Source: Antarcticibacterium flavum
GTDB taxonomy: Bacteria > Bacteroidota > Bacteroidia > Flavobacteriales > Flavobacteriaceae
NCBI RefSeq assembly: GCF_006159205.1
Contig: NZ_CP040812.1
Span: 2,356,001 to 2,420,000, forward strand
Direction: 5' to 3'
DNA: 64,000 nt
This document shows positions 26,460 through 36,900 of the stretch, piece by piece. Both the position numbers and the translations under genes were made by a program. Within the stretch, counting starts at the first letter, position 1. Each line of letters opens with the position of its first letter. Under the pieces are notes generated by a model, which was not told the origin of the DNA, made no database searches, and saw only the letters and a list, made by a program, of their open reading frames with translations.

Positions 26460-26945
26460 ATGTTAGCCCATAAGTTAGTGTTGGAAGATGTGGAAGAAGA
26501 TTATCATCTACTCGCCCTGCACAGCTCATTGGAAGAGTATAAATTAGCATTTTATCTCAATAAATTTCTCCAGTTCCAGTTAAAACGTGCTGCAGTAGAT
26601 GTAGATTTTAATCACGGGGAAGTGCAGGCGCTGTATCCTTTATATTCTTTTAAACAACCTGAAAAGTACCGCGCTTTTCATCTCATAAAGAATAAATTCA
26701 AAGGGGAAGTAAAAAAGGTAATTAGCTCAGGTTCCCTTTTTGTTGAGGAAGAGGTTTCTCCTCAAATCACATATCTCATACCGGAATTTAAGGATGTGGA
26801 TTATTTTCTTAAAGTAGAGGAGGATTTGGAGCCACGGGAGGTAAATGCACTGGTGGGAAAATTAGTTTCCATACCACATATTATCACAGCTTATACGGTT
26901 GATGTAGATCAACTTAAATCAAAAAATAATTTAATTTTAGAATAA
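26460..26945 (+). CDS. IPExxxVDY family protein
   Basis: This 161-residue protein carries the motif LIPEFKDVDYFLKVE near residue 112, which defines the Bacteroidetes IPExxxVDY family of unknown function. The N-terminal half is helical and mildly acidic; there is no signal peptide or membrane segment. Its stop overlaps the pyk start (TAATG), so it is translationally coupled to pyruvate kinase, a conserved pairing in this phylum (recall). A function linked to central metabolism or to pyk expression is only an inference from position. Confidence 0.85.
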   Translation: MLAHKLVLEDVEEDYHLLALHSSLEEYKLAFYLNKFLQFQLKRAAVDVDFNHGEVQALYPLYSFKQPEKYRAFHLIKNKFKGEVKKVISSGSLFVEEEVSPQITYLIPEFKDVDYFLKVEEDLEPREVNALVGKLVSIPHIITAYTVDVDQLKSKNNLILE

Positions 26946-28375
26946 TGCCAGCAAACAAAAGAACGAAGATCGTAGCCACCTTAGGCCCTGCAACCAGCTC
27001 AAAATCTGTTTTAAAAGATATGATGGAGGAAGGGGTTAACGTGTTTAGGGTCAATTTTTCCCATGCCAACTATGATGATGTAAAGGAAAGGATCCAAATG
27101 ATACGGGACCTAAATGAGGAATTTGGATACAGTGCTGCTATTCTTGCAGATCTTCAGGGCCCTAAGTTAAGGGTGGGAATAATGAAAGAGGAGGTTGTCG
27201 TAAATCCCGGTGACCAGATCATATTTGCTACAGGTAAGGAATTCAAGGGAACGGCTTCCAGGGTTTATATGAATTATGATCAATTTCCACAGGATGTGCA
27301 AAAAGGAGAGAGAATCTTACTTGATGATGGTAAATTGATATTTGAGATAGTAAGTACAAATAAAAAGGATGAGGTGGTAACCCGTGTTATACAGGGTGGT
27401 CCATTGAAATCAAAGAAAGGGGTAAACCTTCCAAATACAAATATCTCACTTCCTGCCCTCACCGAAAAGGATGTGCAGGATGCTATTTTTGCCTGTGAGC
27501 AAAAAGTGGACTGGATGGCACTATCCTTTGTGAGACATGAACATGATCTCATTGAACTGCAAAATCTTATTAAAGAACATAGCGACCATAAAATTCCTAT
27601 CATCTCGAAGATCGAAAAACCTGAGGGGGTGCGAAATATAGATAAGATCGTAGCTTATTGTGATGGTTTAATGGTAGCAAGAGGAGACCTGGGAGTGGAG
27701 ATCCCGGCACAGGAAGTGCCGCTTATTCAAAAGCAACTTGTACTAACCGCTAAAAAAGCCAGGATACCGGTTATCATAGCCACCCAAATGATGGAAACTA
27801 TGATCACAAGCCTTACCCCAACCAGGGCAGAGGTTAATGACGTGGCAAACTCTGTAATGGATGGTGCAGATGCTGTAATGTTAAGCGGGGAAACCTCTGT
27901 TGGGAATTACCCTGTGCAGGTGATCCAGAAGATGACACAGATCATTAAGAGTGTGGAGAATTCACCGTTGATCAAGGTGCCTCATGACCCACCACATATT
28001 AGAACAAGGAGATATATTACAAAAGCCGTTTGTTATCACGCTGCTATTATGGCAAATGAGATCAAGGCCAAGGCTATTTGTACCTTGACAAACAGTGGGT
28101 ATACCGCATTCCAGATATCTGCCTGGAGGCCAGAATCCAATATACTTGTTTTTACATCAAACAGGAGAATTCTTTCCCAGTTGAGTTTATTATGGGGAGT
28201 AAGGGCATTTTTCTATGATAAATATGCCAGTACCGATGAGACTATTGAAGACATAAATCAAATCGCACTGGAAAGTAAATATGTGGAGAAGGGAGATTTT
28301 GTAATTAATCTTGCAGCTATGCCTATTACAGATAAGGGTATGGTTAATACACTTCGGGTTTCTGAGATCCTTTAA
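26945..28375 (+). CDS. pyk: pyruvate kinase
   Basis: This 476-residue glycolytic enzyme has the expected motifs: RTKIVATLGPATSS at the N-terminus, VFRVNFSHANYDD, the active-site lysine in IISKIEKPEGVRNI, GLMVARGDLGVEIP, and AVMLSGETSVGNYP. The C-terminal regulatory domain is present. It converts phosphoenolpyruvate and ADP to pyruvate and ATP. It ends the acpP operon and is followed by a strong terminator. Confidence 0.97.
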   Translation: MPANKRTKIVATLGPATSSKSVLKDMMEEGVNVFRVNFSHANYDDVKERIQMIRDLNEEFGYSAAILADLQGPKLRVGIMKEEVVVNPGDQIIFATGKEFKGTASRVYMNYDQFPQDVQKGERILLDDGKLIFEIVSTNKKDEVVTRVIQGGPLKSKKGVNLPNTNISLPALTEKDVQDAIFACEQKVDWMALSFVRHEHDLIELQNLIKEHSDHKIPIISKIEKPEGVRNIDKIVAYCDGLMVARGDLGVEIPAQEVPLIQKQLVLTAKKARIPVIIATQMMETMITSLTPTRAEVNDVANSVMDGADAVMLSGETSVGNYPVQVIQKMTQIIKSVENSPLIKVPHDPPHIRTRRYITKAVCYHAAIMANEIKAKAICTLTNSGYTAFQISAWRPESNILVFTSNRRILSQLSLLWGVRAFFYDKYASTDETIEDINQIALESKYVEKGDFVINLAAMPITDKGMVNTLRVSEIL

Positions 28376-28395
28376 ATAGAATTTAATTGAATATT

Positions 28396-28428
28396 AAAGC
28401 CGGAAAATTACTTTTTCCGGCTTTTTCT
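28396..28428. terminator. bidirectional terminator between pyk and dinB
   Basis: AAAGCCGGAAAA and TTTTCCGGCTTTTT flank loop TTAC; the A and T runs allow termination of both convergent genes. Confidence 0.88.
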
Positions 28429-28431
28429 TAT

Positions 28432-29523
28432 TTAGAATTCAAACTTAAGTTGCACGGCAATCTCATCTTTCTTTTCAGGTTTTTCAGTATTAAGATTGGA
28501 AAGGGATATGCCTAATAATCTTACAGAATTCTTCATCTTTTCCTGGTATAGCAGTTCCCGGGCAGTCTCCAGGACAAGGTCCCTGGAAGATATATAGTAA
28601 GGCAGGGTCTTGCTGCGGGTATGAAGACTAAAATCACTGTATTTTATCTTTAAAGTGATTGTCTTTCCAGCTACTTTACTTTTTTGTAGCCGGCGTTCAA
28701 TCTCTTCGGCAATATTAGATAGTCGTTCCAGCATAAAAATCTCAGAGGATATATTCTCATCAAACGTCCTTTCGGCACCAAGGGATTTTCTTATCCTGTT
28801 TGGTTTTACCTCACTAAGATGTATTCCCCGTACCACATTATAATAATGAGCTCCGCTCTTTCCAAAATGTTCAGTGAGAAATTCTTCACTCTTCTGCTTT
28901 AGGTCAAATCCTTTAAAGATTCCCAGCTGGTACATTTTCTCAGCAGTAACTTTTCCCACCCCATGAAACTTCCTTATTTGCAGATTTTCCAGAAATTCTT
29001 CTACTTCTTCGGGGTTGATGGTTTTTTGTCCATTTGGTTTATTGATATCGCTAGCGACCTTGGCAATAAATTTATTTATTGAAATTCCGGCTGAGGCATT
29101 TAGCCCTGTTTCCAATTTAATTTTCTCCCGTATTTCGCGCGCAATGAGGGTGGCACTGGGATGGCCTTTTTTATTTTGGGTGACATCAAGATATGCTTCA
29201 TCCAGGGAAAGTGGCTCCACCAGGTCTGTGTACTCCAGAAATATAGCCCTTATTTTATTCGAGATTTGCCGGTACCTTTCAAAACGTGGTTTAACAAATA
29301 TTAGGTGAGGACAATTTCTTTTAGCTATAATGCTGCTCATCGCACTGCGCACCCCAAATTCCCTGGCCTCATAACTTGCTGCAGCTACAACCCCGCGTTC
29401 CTCACTGCCCCCAACCGCTATGGCTTTTCCACGTAATTCAGGATTGTCCAGCTGCTCTACAGAGGCATAAAATGCATCCATATCAATATGAATGATCTTC
29501 CTCAAATAATTTTCTTCTCCCAC
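28432..29523 (-). CDS. dinB: DNA polymerase IV (Y-family)
   Basis: This 363-residue Y-family polymerase has IIHIDMDAFYASVEQLD at the N-terminus (first catalytic Asp), the second acidic pair in EPLSLDEAYLDVT, the helix-hairpin-helix region FHGVGKVTAEKMYQLG and the C-terminal little-finger domain. It copies past damaged bases. The start used is a GTG at 29523; no ATG precedes the conserved core. It has no adjacent SOS genes, and I could not identify a LexA box. Confidence 0.93.
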   Translation of the reverse strand: MGEENYLRKIIHIDMDAFYASVEQLDNPELRGKAIAVGGSEERGVVAAASYEAREFGVRSAMSSIIAKRNCPHLIFVKPRFERYRQISNKIRAIFLEYTDLVEPLSLDEAYLDVTQNKKGHPSATLIAREIREKIKLETGLNASAGISINKFIAKVASDINKPNGQKTINPEEVEEFLENLQIRKFHGVGKVTAEKMYQLGIFKGFDLKQKSEEFLTEHFGKSGAHYYNVVRGIHLSEVKPNRIRKSLGAERTFDENISSEIFMLERLSNIAEEIERRLQKSKVAGKTITLKIKYSDFSLHTRSKTLPYYISSRDLVLETARELLYQEKMKNSVRLLGISLSNLNTEKPEKKDEIAVQLKFEF

Positions 29524-29669
29524 CCTGTAAATTTAATAAAACTACTATTTAAAGAAATACAGCTTAGTATTTTAGTTATCGCAGGATACTTCGAATATTG
29601 CACGTAAAAAACTATCTTTAAACTATAGACGAAGTGGAAGTTAAGCTTTCATGTTCAAAAGGGGCAATT

Positions 29670-30332
29670 ATGAAAACAGCAATCATACTTGGAGCAACAG
29701 GCCTTACCGGAGGAATTTTGCTTCAAAAATTACTTGAGGATCCTAATTATTCAAAGGTCAAACTTTTTTCCAGAAGCAGTGTAGCTGTTAAAGATAATAA
29801 GATCGAGGAGTACCTGATAGACCTTTTTAAGCTTGAAGACCAAAAACAGCTTTTCACAGGAGATGAAGTATATTGCTGTGTGGGAACTACAAAAGCCAAA
29901 ACTCCCAATGAGGAAACCTATCGTAAGGTCGATTATGGTATACCGGTTGCTGCCGCAAAGCTGGCTGCTGAAAATAACATCCCTGTTTACACTGTAATTT
30001 CTGCCCTGGGTGCCAGCAGCGAAAGCAAGATCTTCTATAACAGGATCAAAGGTGAAATGGAAAAGGACATCCTGGAACAAAAGCTGCCAAATACTTATAT
30101 CTTTCAGCCTTCCTTGATTGCAGGAGACCGTGTTGAAAGCCGAACAGGGGAGAATATAGCTAAAAAAGTCATGAAGGTTTTAAATCCTCTAATGATTGGT
30201 CCATTAAAAAAATACAGATCCATACAACCGGCGATAATAGCAGCAGCAATGATCAAGGTAGCAGGAGAGGGATATACAAAGACTTTTATCCCTTCCAATG
30301 AAATAAAAGAAATAGCAGGTAAGGAGGATTAA
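29670..30332 (+). CDS. NAD(P)-binding Rossmann oxidoreductase (HTATIP2/FMP52-like)
   Basis: This protein of 220 residues begins MKTAIILGATGLTGGILLQ, a Rossmann dinucleotide-binding loop (GxTGxxG), and continues with KVKLFSRSS and VISALGASS...YNRIKGEME, the pattern of atypical short-chain dehydrogenases related to eukaryotic HTATIP2. The ATG at 29670 is chosen over the GTG at 29634 because the Rossmann strand starts right after it. Substrate unknown. It is followed within 3 bases by a CYTH-domain gene, suggesting an operon. Confidence 0.8.
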   Translation: MKTAIILGATGLTGGILLQKLLEDPNYSKVKLFSRSSVAVKDNKIEEYLIDLFKLEDQKQLFTGDEVYCCVGTTKAKTPNEETYRKVDYGIPVAAAKLAAENNIPVYTVISALGASSESKIFYNRIKGEMEKDILEQKLPNTYIFQPSLIAGDRVESRTGENIAKKVMKVLNPLMIGPLKKYRSIQPAIIAAAMIKVAGEGYTKTFIPSNEIKEIAGKED

Positions 30333-30334
30333 AT

Positions 30335-30805
30335 ATGATAGAGATTGAAAGAAAATTCCTTGTAAAATCCAATACGTACCGGCTAAAGGCTTTTCAGGAA
30401 ACAAGAATTTCACAGGGTTTCCTCAATACGCATCCGGAACGTACAGTTCGTATAAGGATCATGGGATATGGAGCATTTATCACCATAAAAGGAAAGTCTT
30501 CCAGTGATGGCCTCCAAAGGTATGAATGGGAAAAAGAAATAGACGTTACAGATGCTGAGGACCTTCTAAAATTATGTGAACCCGGAATTATCGAAAAACA
30601 ACGTTACCTGGTGAAACACGGAAAGCATATATTTGAAATAGATGAATTTTCAGGAGAAAATGATGGGCTGGTGGTTGCTGAAGTGGAGTTAAATCACCTT
30701 TCCGAAGAAATTGAACCGCCCGCCTGGCTTGGAGAGGAAGTCACGGGACAAACCAAATATTATAATTCTCAATTAATTAAAAATCCATATAGGAACTGGA
30801 AATAA
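30335..30805 (+). CDS. CYTH domain protein (inorganic triphosphatase-like)
   Basis: This 156-residue protein starts MIEIERKFLVK, the ExExK signature of CYTH/triphosphate tunnel metalloenzymes, and continues with RTVRIRIMGYGAFITIKGK and EIDEFSGENDGLVVAEVEL, which supply the basic and acidic tunnel residues. Members hydrolyse tripolyphosphate or nucleoside triphosphates. The length fits the short bacterial form. It sits between the Rossmann protein and the YciI-like lipoprotein, with 3- and 9-base gaps. Confidence 0.87.
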   Translation: MIEIERKFLVKSNTYRLKAFQETRISQGFLNTHPERTVRIRIMGYGAFITIKGKSSSDGLQRYEWEKEIDVTDAEDLLKLCEPGIIEKQRYLVKHGKHIFEIDEFSGENDGLVVAEVELNHLSEEIEPPAWLGEEVTGQTKYYNSQLIKNPYRNWK

Positions 30806-30814
30806 TGAATTCTT

Positions 30815-31303
30815 ATGAAAAGATATATTCTGTTATCATTACTTGGTCTGGCAGCCTGTAATCAACCGGTCGAAAAAGTGCGGGGAGTTCCTGCACCTGC
30901 TGCAGTCGAAGTTCAAAAGCCCTCGATTGATGTACAGGCACAGGAACTACGCGATAAAGGCTATCAAACTTTTATGTACGGGGAGGGAGACTCCACGTAT
31001 CTTATGCAGCAATATTATATTGTATTTCTTAAAGCAGGTAAAAACAGGTCTCAGGATTCTACAGAAGTTGCAAGGCTTCAAAAGGAACATCTTGCACACT
31101 TGAGCAGGATGTATGAGGAAGGATATTCCAGTCTTACCGGGCCCATGGGTGATGATGGAGAACTTCGCGGAATAGTTATTTACAACACTCCTACTCAAGA
31201 AGAAGCAGATAGCCTTGCCCGTCTTGACCCTATGGTAAAGGCAGGAAGACTTGAAGTGGAGGTTAAACCCTGGTGGACAGCTAAAGGAGGTAAGTTAAAC
31301 TAA
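30815..31303 (+). CDS. YciI-like domain lipoprotein
   Basis: This 162-residue protein starts with a lipoprotein signal peptide (MKRYILLSLLGLAAC, lipobox LAAC, lipid on Cys15). A low-complexity linker leads to a C-terminal YciI-like ferredoxin-fold domain (HLAHLSRMYEEGYSSLTGP, the pattern EEADSLARLDPMVKAG, and a PWW near the end). YciI-family proteins are normally cytosolic and small, so a lipid-anchored one facing the periplasm is unusual. The aspartate-histidine pair of the family is partly kept (His, and Asp in LDPM). Function unknown. Confidence 0.75.
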   Translation: MKRYILLSLLGLAACNQPVEKVRGVPAPAAVEVQKPSIDVQAQELRDKGYQTFMYGEGDSTYLMQQYYIVFLKAGKNRSQDSTEVARLQKEHLAHLSRMYEEGYSSLTGPMGDDGELRGIVIYNTPTQEEADSLARLDPMVKAGRLEVEVKPWWTAKGGKLN

Positions 31304-31355
31304 GTTAATTCCTTTTTAAGCAGCTAAAAGACTATTATCTTAAAATCAAAAAGAT

Positions 31356-31637
31356 ATGCAATTTCAAAACAGCAACAGCGAGGCCCGTGGGGTTATTACT
31401 GCCAAAGACAGGGATAAAGAAGCGGGAAAGATCAACTATTCAATTAGCGAGGAACAAAAGCTCACTATTGAACATACAGAAGTAGATCCCGATTACCAGG
31501 GGCAGGGGGTGGGAAAAAAGCTCGTAGACGAAGCTACCGATTTCGCCAGGAAAAATAATATGAAGATCATACCTAAGTGCCCTTATGCAAGAAAGATTAT
31601 GGAGCGGGCAGATAAGTATAAGGATGTTCTGGCTTAA
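31356..31637 (+). CDS. GNAT family N-acetyltransferase, short YjdJ-like form
   Basis: This 93-residue protein keeps the core acetyl-CoA-binding motif DYQGQGVGKKLVDEATDFAR (about residues 46-65) and CPYARKIMER near the C-terminus. It is a minimal GNAT of the YjdJ/GTP-cyclohydrolase-associated type, lacking the usual N-terminal strands. It probably acetylates a small molecule or protein, but the substrate cannot be inferred. It follows the lipoprotein gene by 52 bases, possibly in the same operon. Confidence 0.85.
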   Translation: MQFQNSNSEARGVITAKDRDKEAGKINYSISEEQKLTIEHTEVDPDYQGQGVGKKLVDEATDFARKNNMKIIPKCPYARKIMERADKYKDVLA

Positions 31638-31648
31638 CAAGGCCTTTT

Positions 31649-32428
31649 TTATAATCCTTGCCTGTATTGTCGTTTTTCCTGAAGGAAAGTATTGATCCTG
31701 TTCACAAGGGGGATACTTATAAAAATACTTGTCAAAGCATCTGTAACCCAATGGGCTCCTGCCCATAATCTTGAAAGTGGTGCGATAGAACCAAAGAGAT
31801 AAAGGCCAATTTACAAGGCGGGTTGTCTTACCTGTGTAGCTAGTGCATATGCAGTGGTAAAAGACAAAATGGAATGACCAGAGGGAAAAGAGTAATATGA
31901 ATTTTCCCTGCTTCCAGGTTTAAAGCTAAATTTCCCCTCTTCGCGCAAAGGCCTTGCCCGGCCTGTTATTATTTTAAGGATGGTTTGAAGAAGCCCTGCA
32001 GCAAGAGAGGATGTTATTAAAAGCGTCCCGGCTTTTCTAACTTCTTCATTTCTAAAGAAAAATCCATAAAGATAAAATCCTGCATTTATCATATAATGAT
32101 TTTCAGGACTGCCGTAGTACCAGCCAAAATTCTTCAAGACCACGAGTGCAGTCTCACCCCGCCGCCTGAACCAGTTGCTTATCTCTTCATCGTACCGGTA
32201 AAGGGATAATATGGTGAACGCCATTGCAGCGAGAATTAATAGGTCTCTTGCTTTCAATTTGCGGGGACCCAGGTAAACATCCTTTATTCCAAGGAAAATA
32301 CTTTTTGCATCATAGTTGAGAATTTTGAGGCCGGGTTGGGTTTTTCTATACGATGCCAAGGCCGTTTTCACCAGGAAGCCAGCAGTAAGAATCAAAATCG
32401 ATTTTTTCAGTAATGGTAAAAAAGCCAT
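31649..32428 (-). pseudogene. PAP2 family phosphatase, interrupted by an in-frame stop
   Basis: The intact reading frame would encode 259 residues. It is cut by a TAA at 31813-31811 after residue 205, leaving motif 1 (KIITGRARP) and motif 2 (SFPSGH) but not motif 3. Directly after the stop the same frame continues for 53 codons: IGLYLFGSIAPLSRLWAGAH, then WVTDA. This is the missing third motif with its catalytic histidine. PAP2 enzymes dephosphorylate membrane lipids such as undecaprenyl pyrophosphate. At least four hydrophobic segments precede the stop. The parent gene had its ATG at 32428. Read-through or a sequencing error cannot be excluded. Confidence 0.8.
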
Positions 32429-32432
32429 TTTC

Positions 32433-32447
32433 TAAGGTTGAACCTTA
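32433..32447. promoter_or_regulatory. 15-base perfect palindrome upstream of the PAP2 gene
   Basis: TAAGGTTGAACCTTA has 7-base arms around a central G, four bases upstream of the PAP2 start codon. It could be an operator or a 5' UTR hairpin; nothing else supports a function. Confidence 0.3.
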
Positions 32448-32512
32448 AAATTAGGAATTACACCACATTCTTCTTAAAAAGTAGTGTTAACTCCTTCATC
32501 CTAAACCCTTAT

Positions 32513-33907
32513 TTACTGCCATCCCCCACCTAGAGCCTGGTATAGCTCCACAACAGCATTTAACCTGTTAAATCGTGCATTTACAAGTTCGAGCTGGGAG
32601 TTGAGAGCATTTTCCCTGGCAGTCAGGACTTCGAGGTAATTGGCATAACCATAATTTAACAATTCCTCTGAAAAGGACATAGCCTGGTCGTAAGCATCAA
32701 ATTCGTTATTCTTGATCTCAATAGTTTCAGTTGCCGCCTGGAAATTATAAAGAGCATCTGAGACCTCCCTGGAAGCTATGAGAAGGGAGCGTTGAAACTC
32801 AAGCAAGGCTATTTCCTGCCTTGCCTGTGAGGCTTCAAATTCAGTTCGTATTTGCCTGCGATTAAAAACCGGTTGAGCTATTGAAGCCGCGAGATTTGCA
32901 AAAAGCGAATTCACATTGAATAACTCTGCCAAATCCAGACTTTGAAAACCGCCGGCTGCAGTTAAGCTAAGTGAAGGATAAAAATTGCTGCGGGCAACAT
33001 TTGTTAGTTCAAAGGCATTTCGCAGGTTATATTCTGCAGCAATTACATCTGGTCGGTTTCCCAACAACTCTCCCGGAACACCTGTGTGCAGGGGCGTATT
33101 GATCTCCTGTTGATCCAGGTTACTTCTTTCGATACTCCGTGGGGCATCTCCCAGGAGGATAGATAATGTGTTTTCCAATAAACGTAGCTGGTTTTCCAGC
33201 TGCACGACAACTGCCTGGGCCGTATACAACTGGGCTTCGGTTTGTTTCACTCCTACCTCTGTCACATTCCCTGCTTCTTTAAGAGCCCGGGTTATCTCGA
33301 GGCTATTTTCCCGGTTCCCCACCGTTTCCCGGGTTATTTTTATTTGTTCATCCAGGGCAAGGATCTGGTAATAAGTAGAGGCTATAGCAGCAATAAGCTC
33401 TGTCTTTACTGCCTGGTGTGCGGCAACACTTTGAAGGTAGGAGGCCTGGAAAGCCCTATCTGTACTGCGTATCCTTCCCCAAATATCTGCTTCCCAGGAT
33501 AAATTTCCGGTTGCTTCATATTGGGTAATGGAGCCATCAAAGAGGCGTCCAAACTGGCTGTTCCTGGAGAGGATCTGGTGGTTGACTCCCGCTCCAAGGT
33601 TAAAAGTGGGAAAATATCCTGCACGGCCTTGTTTAACATAGGCCTCTGCCGCCTTGATTTGCTGCAGGGCTACCCTTATGTCTATATTATTTTCAAGACC
33701 TTCTTCAATATATGCCTGTAATACGGGATCCTGGAATAATTCCTTCCAGGAAACCAGCGCCATACTTAAACTATCTGCAGGCAATTGATCTGTTCTGTAC
33801 GATTCCCGGACTTCTACCGTAGGCCTGTTATAATCTTTTGCCACAAAACATGATTGAAGCAAAAGAGATACACTAATTAAAAGGAAAAATTTTCTCATAG
33901 TTCTCAC
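32513..33907 (-). CDS. TolC-type outer membrane efflux lipoprotein (NodT family)
   Basis: This 464-residue protein has a lipoprotein signal peptide ending LLLQSC (Cys19) and two copies of the outer membrane efflux domain with long coiled-coil helices. Family patterns include RPDVIAAEYNLRNAFE and the N-terminal VALQQIKAAEAYVKQGRAGYFP. It forms the outer-membrane channel of an RND pump. Its start overlaps the stop of the RND permease by 4 bases (ATGA), so it is the last gene of the operon after the adaptor and permease. Confidence 0.93.
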   Translation of the reverse strand: MRTMRKFFLLISVSLLLQSCFVAKDYNRPTVEVRESYRTDQLPADSLSMALVSWKELFQDPVLQAYIEEGLENNIDIRVALQQIKAAEAYVKQGRAGYFPTFNLGAGVNHQILSRNSQFGRLFDGSITQYEATGNLSWEADIWGRIRSTDRAFQASYLQSVAAHQAVKTELIAAIASTYYQILALDEQIKITRETVGNRENSLEITRALKEAGNVTEVGVKQTEAQLYTAQAVVVQLENQLRLLENTLSILLGDAPRSIERSNLDQQEINTPLHTGVPGELLGNRPDVIAAEYNLRNAFELTNVARSNFYPSLSLTAAGGFQSLDLAELFNVNSLFANLAASIAQPVFNRRQIRTEFEASQARQEIALLEFQRSLLIASREVSDALYNFQAATETIEIKNNEFDAYDQAMSFSEELLNYGYANYLEVLTARENALNSQLELVNARFNRLNAVVELYQALGGGWQ

Positions 33908-36900
33908 TCCTCATTTTTTTTTGCTGCAGGCTGTGGCGGCCCACTTACTTTTTCATGCAGGTATTGGAAAAGCATGTAGAGAATTGGAATAATAAATACC
34001 CCAATTACTGTCCCTGCCAAAAGTCCTCCAACAGCACCTGTTCCAATAGAACGATTACCCACGGCACCAACCCCACCGGCCAGCACCAAAGGCATTAATC
34101 CCAAAATGAAAGCGAAAGAGGTCATCAATATGGGTCGCAGCCTTACTTTTGCTGCATCAATGGCAGAATCTACAATACTCATCCCATCCCTCCTTCGTTG
34201 AATTCCAAATTCTACAATAAGGATTGCGTTTTTAGCCAGGAGCCCCAACAGCATTATAAGGGCTATCTGGAAAAAAATATTATTCTGAAGCCCGGTAAGC
34301 CAGGTGGTAACGAAGGCTCCCATAATTCCTATGGGAAGTGAAAGCAATACGGCAAAGGGAATTATATAGCTTTCATATTGGGCAGCCAGAAGGAAATAAA
34401 CAAATAGAATACTTAAAAGGAAAATTGTCACCGCCTGTCCCCCCGCAGATATCTCTTCTCTTGTCAATCCCGAATATGCAATGTCAAAACCTTGCGGAAG
34501 TTCTTCTGCCAGCCTGTTCACATCACCAATGGCATCACCAGAACTAAATCCTGGTGCAGCAGATCCTGTGAGTTTTACAGCGTTAAAAAGGTTGAACCTG
34601 CTTACAGATTGCGGGCCGTAAACCCTTTCCAACGAAATAAACTGGTTAATGGGTGCCATCTCTCCACCCTCAGTTCTTACATACATCATATCCAGGCTTT
34701 GAGGGGTATTGCGATCTTCAGGTAGAGACTGGATGTAGACCCTGTACTGCTTTCCAAAGCGGCTAAAGTCTGCAGCGAATATGCCTCCAATATAGCCTTG
34801 CAACACACTTAGTATCTCGTTCACAGAGACTCCGCTCTGTTTTGCTCTGGCAATATCTATATCTATTTGGTATTGGGGGAATTCGGTATTAAAAGGATTA
34901 TTTGCAAAAGCAATTGAATTTTGTGCTGAAAGAGCTCCGCTGAATTCGGTCGCTACCCGGTCAAGTTCACTAAATTCTCCCCCGGTACGATCCAGCAATT
35001 GCACTTCAAAACCTTCAGAAGCCCCAAAACCGGGAATACTTGGAGGCTGGAAGAAATTGATCGTGGCATCTGGTGCAGTACTGGCCGCAATGCGGTTTAA
35101 CTTTTGAGTAATGACCTCTATTGAAAGGCTGTCTTCCGTACGGTTATCCCAATTATCAAGGGGAATAAACCCCAGGGCATAAGAACCTCCTGCTCCAGAG
35201 AAGAAATTCCTGCCGTTGATCATAGAAGCCCCTCTTACGCCGGGGATCTCGATTACTTCTCTATATAACCTTTCCGTCACTTCAGCAGTCCTGTCCAGCG
35301 ATGCCCCTGCCGGCAATTCGAGGTTCATAAATATGATCCCCCGGTCTTCAGTAGGAACAAATCCCGTTGGGGTATTCCTGGAAGCTAAAAATGTAAGGCC
35401 TACAGCGGCAACCAATATTACGGCGCTTATCCATTTGTGCCTGTATAAAAATCCTACAGATCTGGTATATTTTCTGGTTGTTGCCTCAAAACCGGCATTG
35501 AAAGCCATATAAAACCGCTGAAGAAAATTTTTCTTCTTTTCACCTTCATTATTATGCGGCTTTAAGAATAATGCACAAAGGGCAGGACTAAGGGTTAATG
35601 CGTTTACTGCTGAAATAAGTATGGCTACGATAAGGGTAACCCCAAATTGCTGATAGAATACTCCAGAGGGGCCTGTAAGAAATGTTACAGGAACAAAAAC
35701 CGCTGCCATTACCAGGGTGATGGAAACTATCGCCCCGGCGATCTCATCCATCGCTGTCACAGTAGCAGCCTTTGCTGATTGCGCTCCTCCTTCAATTTTA
35801 GCATACACTGCTTCCACCACTACAATGGCATCATCTACCACGATCCCAATGGCGAGCACCAGGGCAAATAGGGTTAACATATTGATGCTATAACCAAATA
35901 GGTTAAGGAAAAAGAAGGTACCAATTATTGACACCGGCACCGCAATAGCGGGAATTAATGTCGCCTTGAAATCCTGAAGGAACAAAAGAACAACAAGGAA
36001 AACCAGTACGAAAGCTTCAATAAGGGTTGTCCTTACTTTGGAAATGGAAGCGCTTAGGAAATCATTGGTGTTGTAATTCACATAGTAATCCACACCCACA
36101 GGAAAATCCTTTTTTAAATTCTCCAGGGTTTCCTCAATGTCCAGAATGATCTCCTGGGCATTTGATCCCGGGGTTTGGAACACCCCCACGTTAATCCCGG
36201 GTAAACCATTTACAAGGATCTTGGAGGTATAGCCCTGGGCATCGAGTTCAACATTGGCCACATCCTTAAGGCGCAGGATGCGTCCATTTTCTTCAGCCCT
36301 TAGAATAATGTTCTCATATTCCTCCACGGTTTTGTAACGACCCCTATACCTGAGTACATATTCAAAGCTCTCCCCGCTGTTTTGACCAATAGATCCTGCT
36401 GCGGCTTCAAGACTTTGCTCGTTTAAAGCTGCTCTAATATCTGATGGGACAAGGTTATAACTCGCCATCCTTTCGGGCTGTAGCCAAATGCGCATGGCAT
36501 AAGTCCTTCCCCCAAACGATCTCGCTTCCCCCACACCATTTATACGTTGGAGCTCAGGGATCATATTAATATTCATATAGTTTTCCAAAAAGGTGCCATC
36601 ATATTCCTCATTGCTGGAATAAATGGAAAAGTACATGAGCGCACTGGTTTGCTGTTTTTGTACCGTAATACCATTTTGGATAACGGCTTGAGGTAAAAGC
36701 GCATTGGCCCGGGAAACACGGTTTTGCACATTCACTGCTGCAATATCGGGATCAATATCCTGGTCAAAGAAGACCTGTATGCTCCCATTACCATCATTAC
36801 TCGCACTGGAAGTGATGTAGGTCATTCCTTCCACCCCGTTTATTTGCTCCTCGATTGGAATTATAACACTCTCCAGTAGGGTTTCTGCATTAGCACCGGG

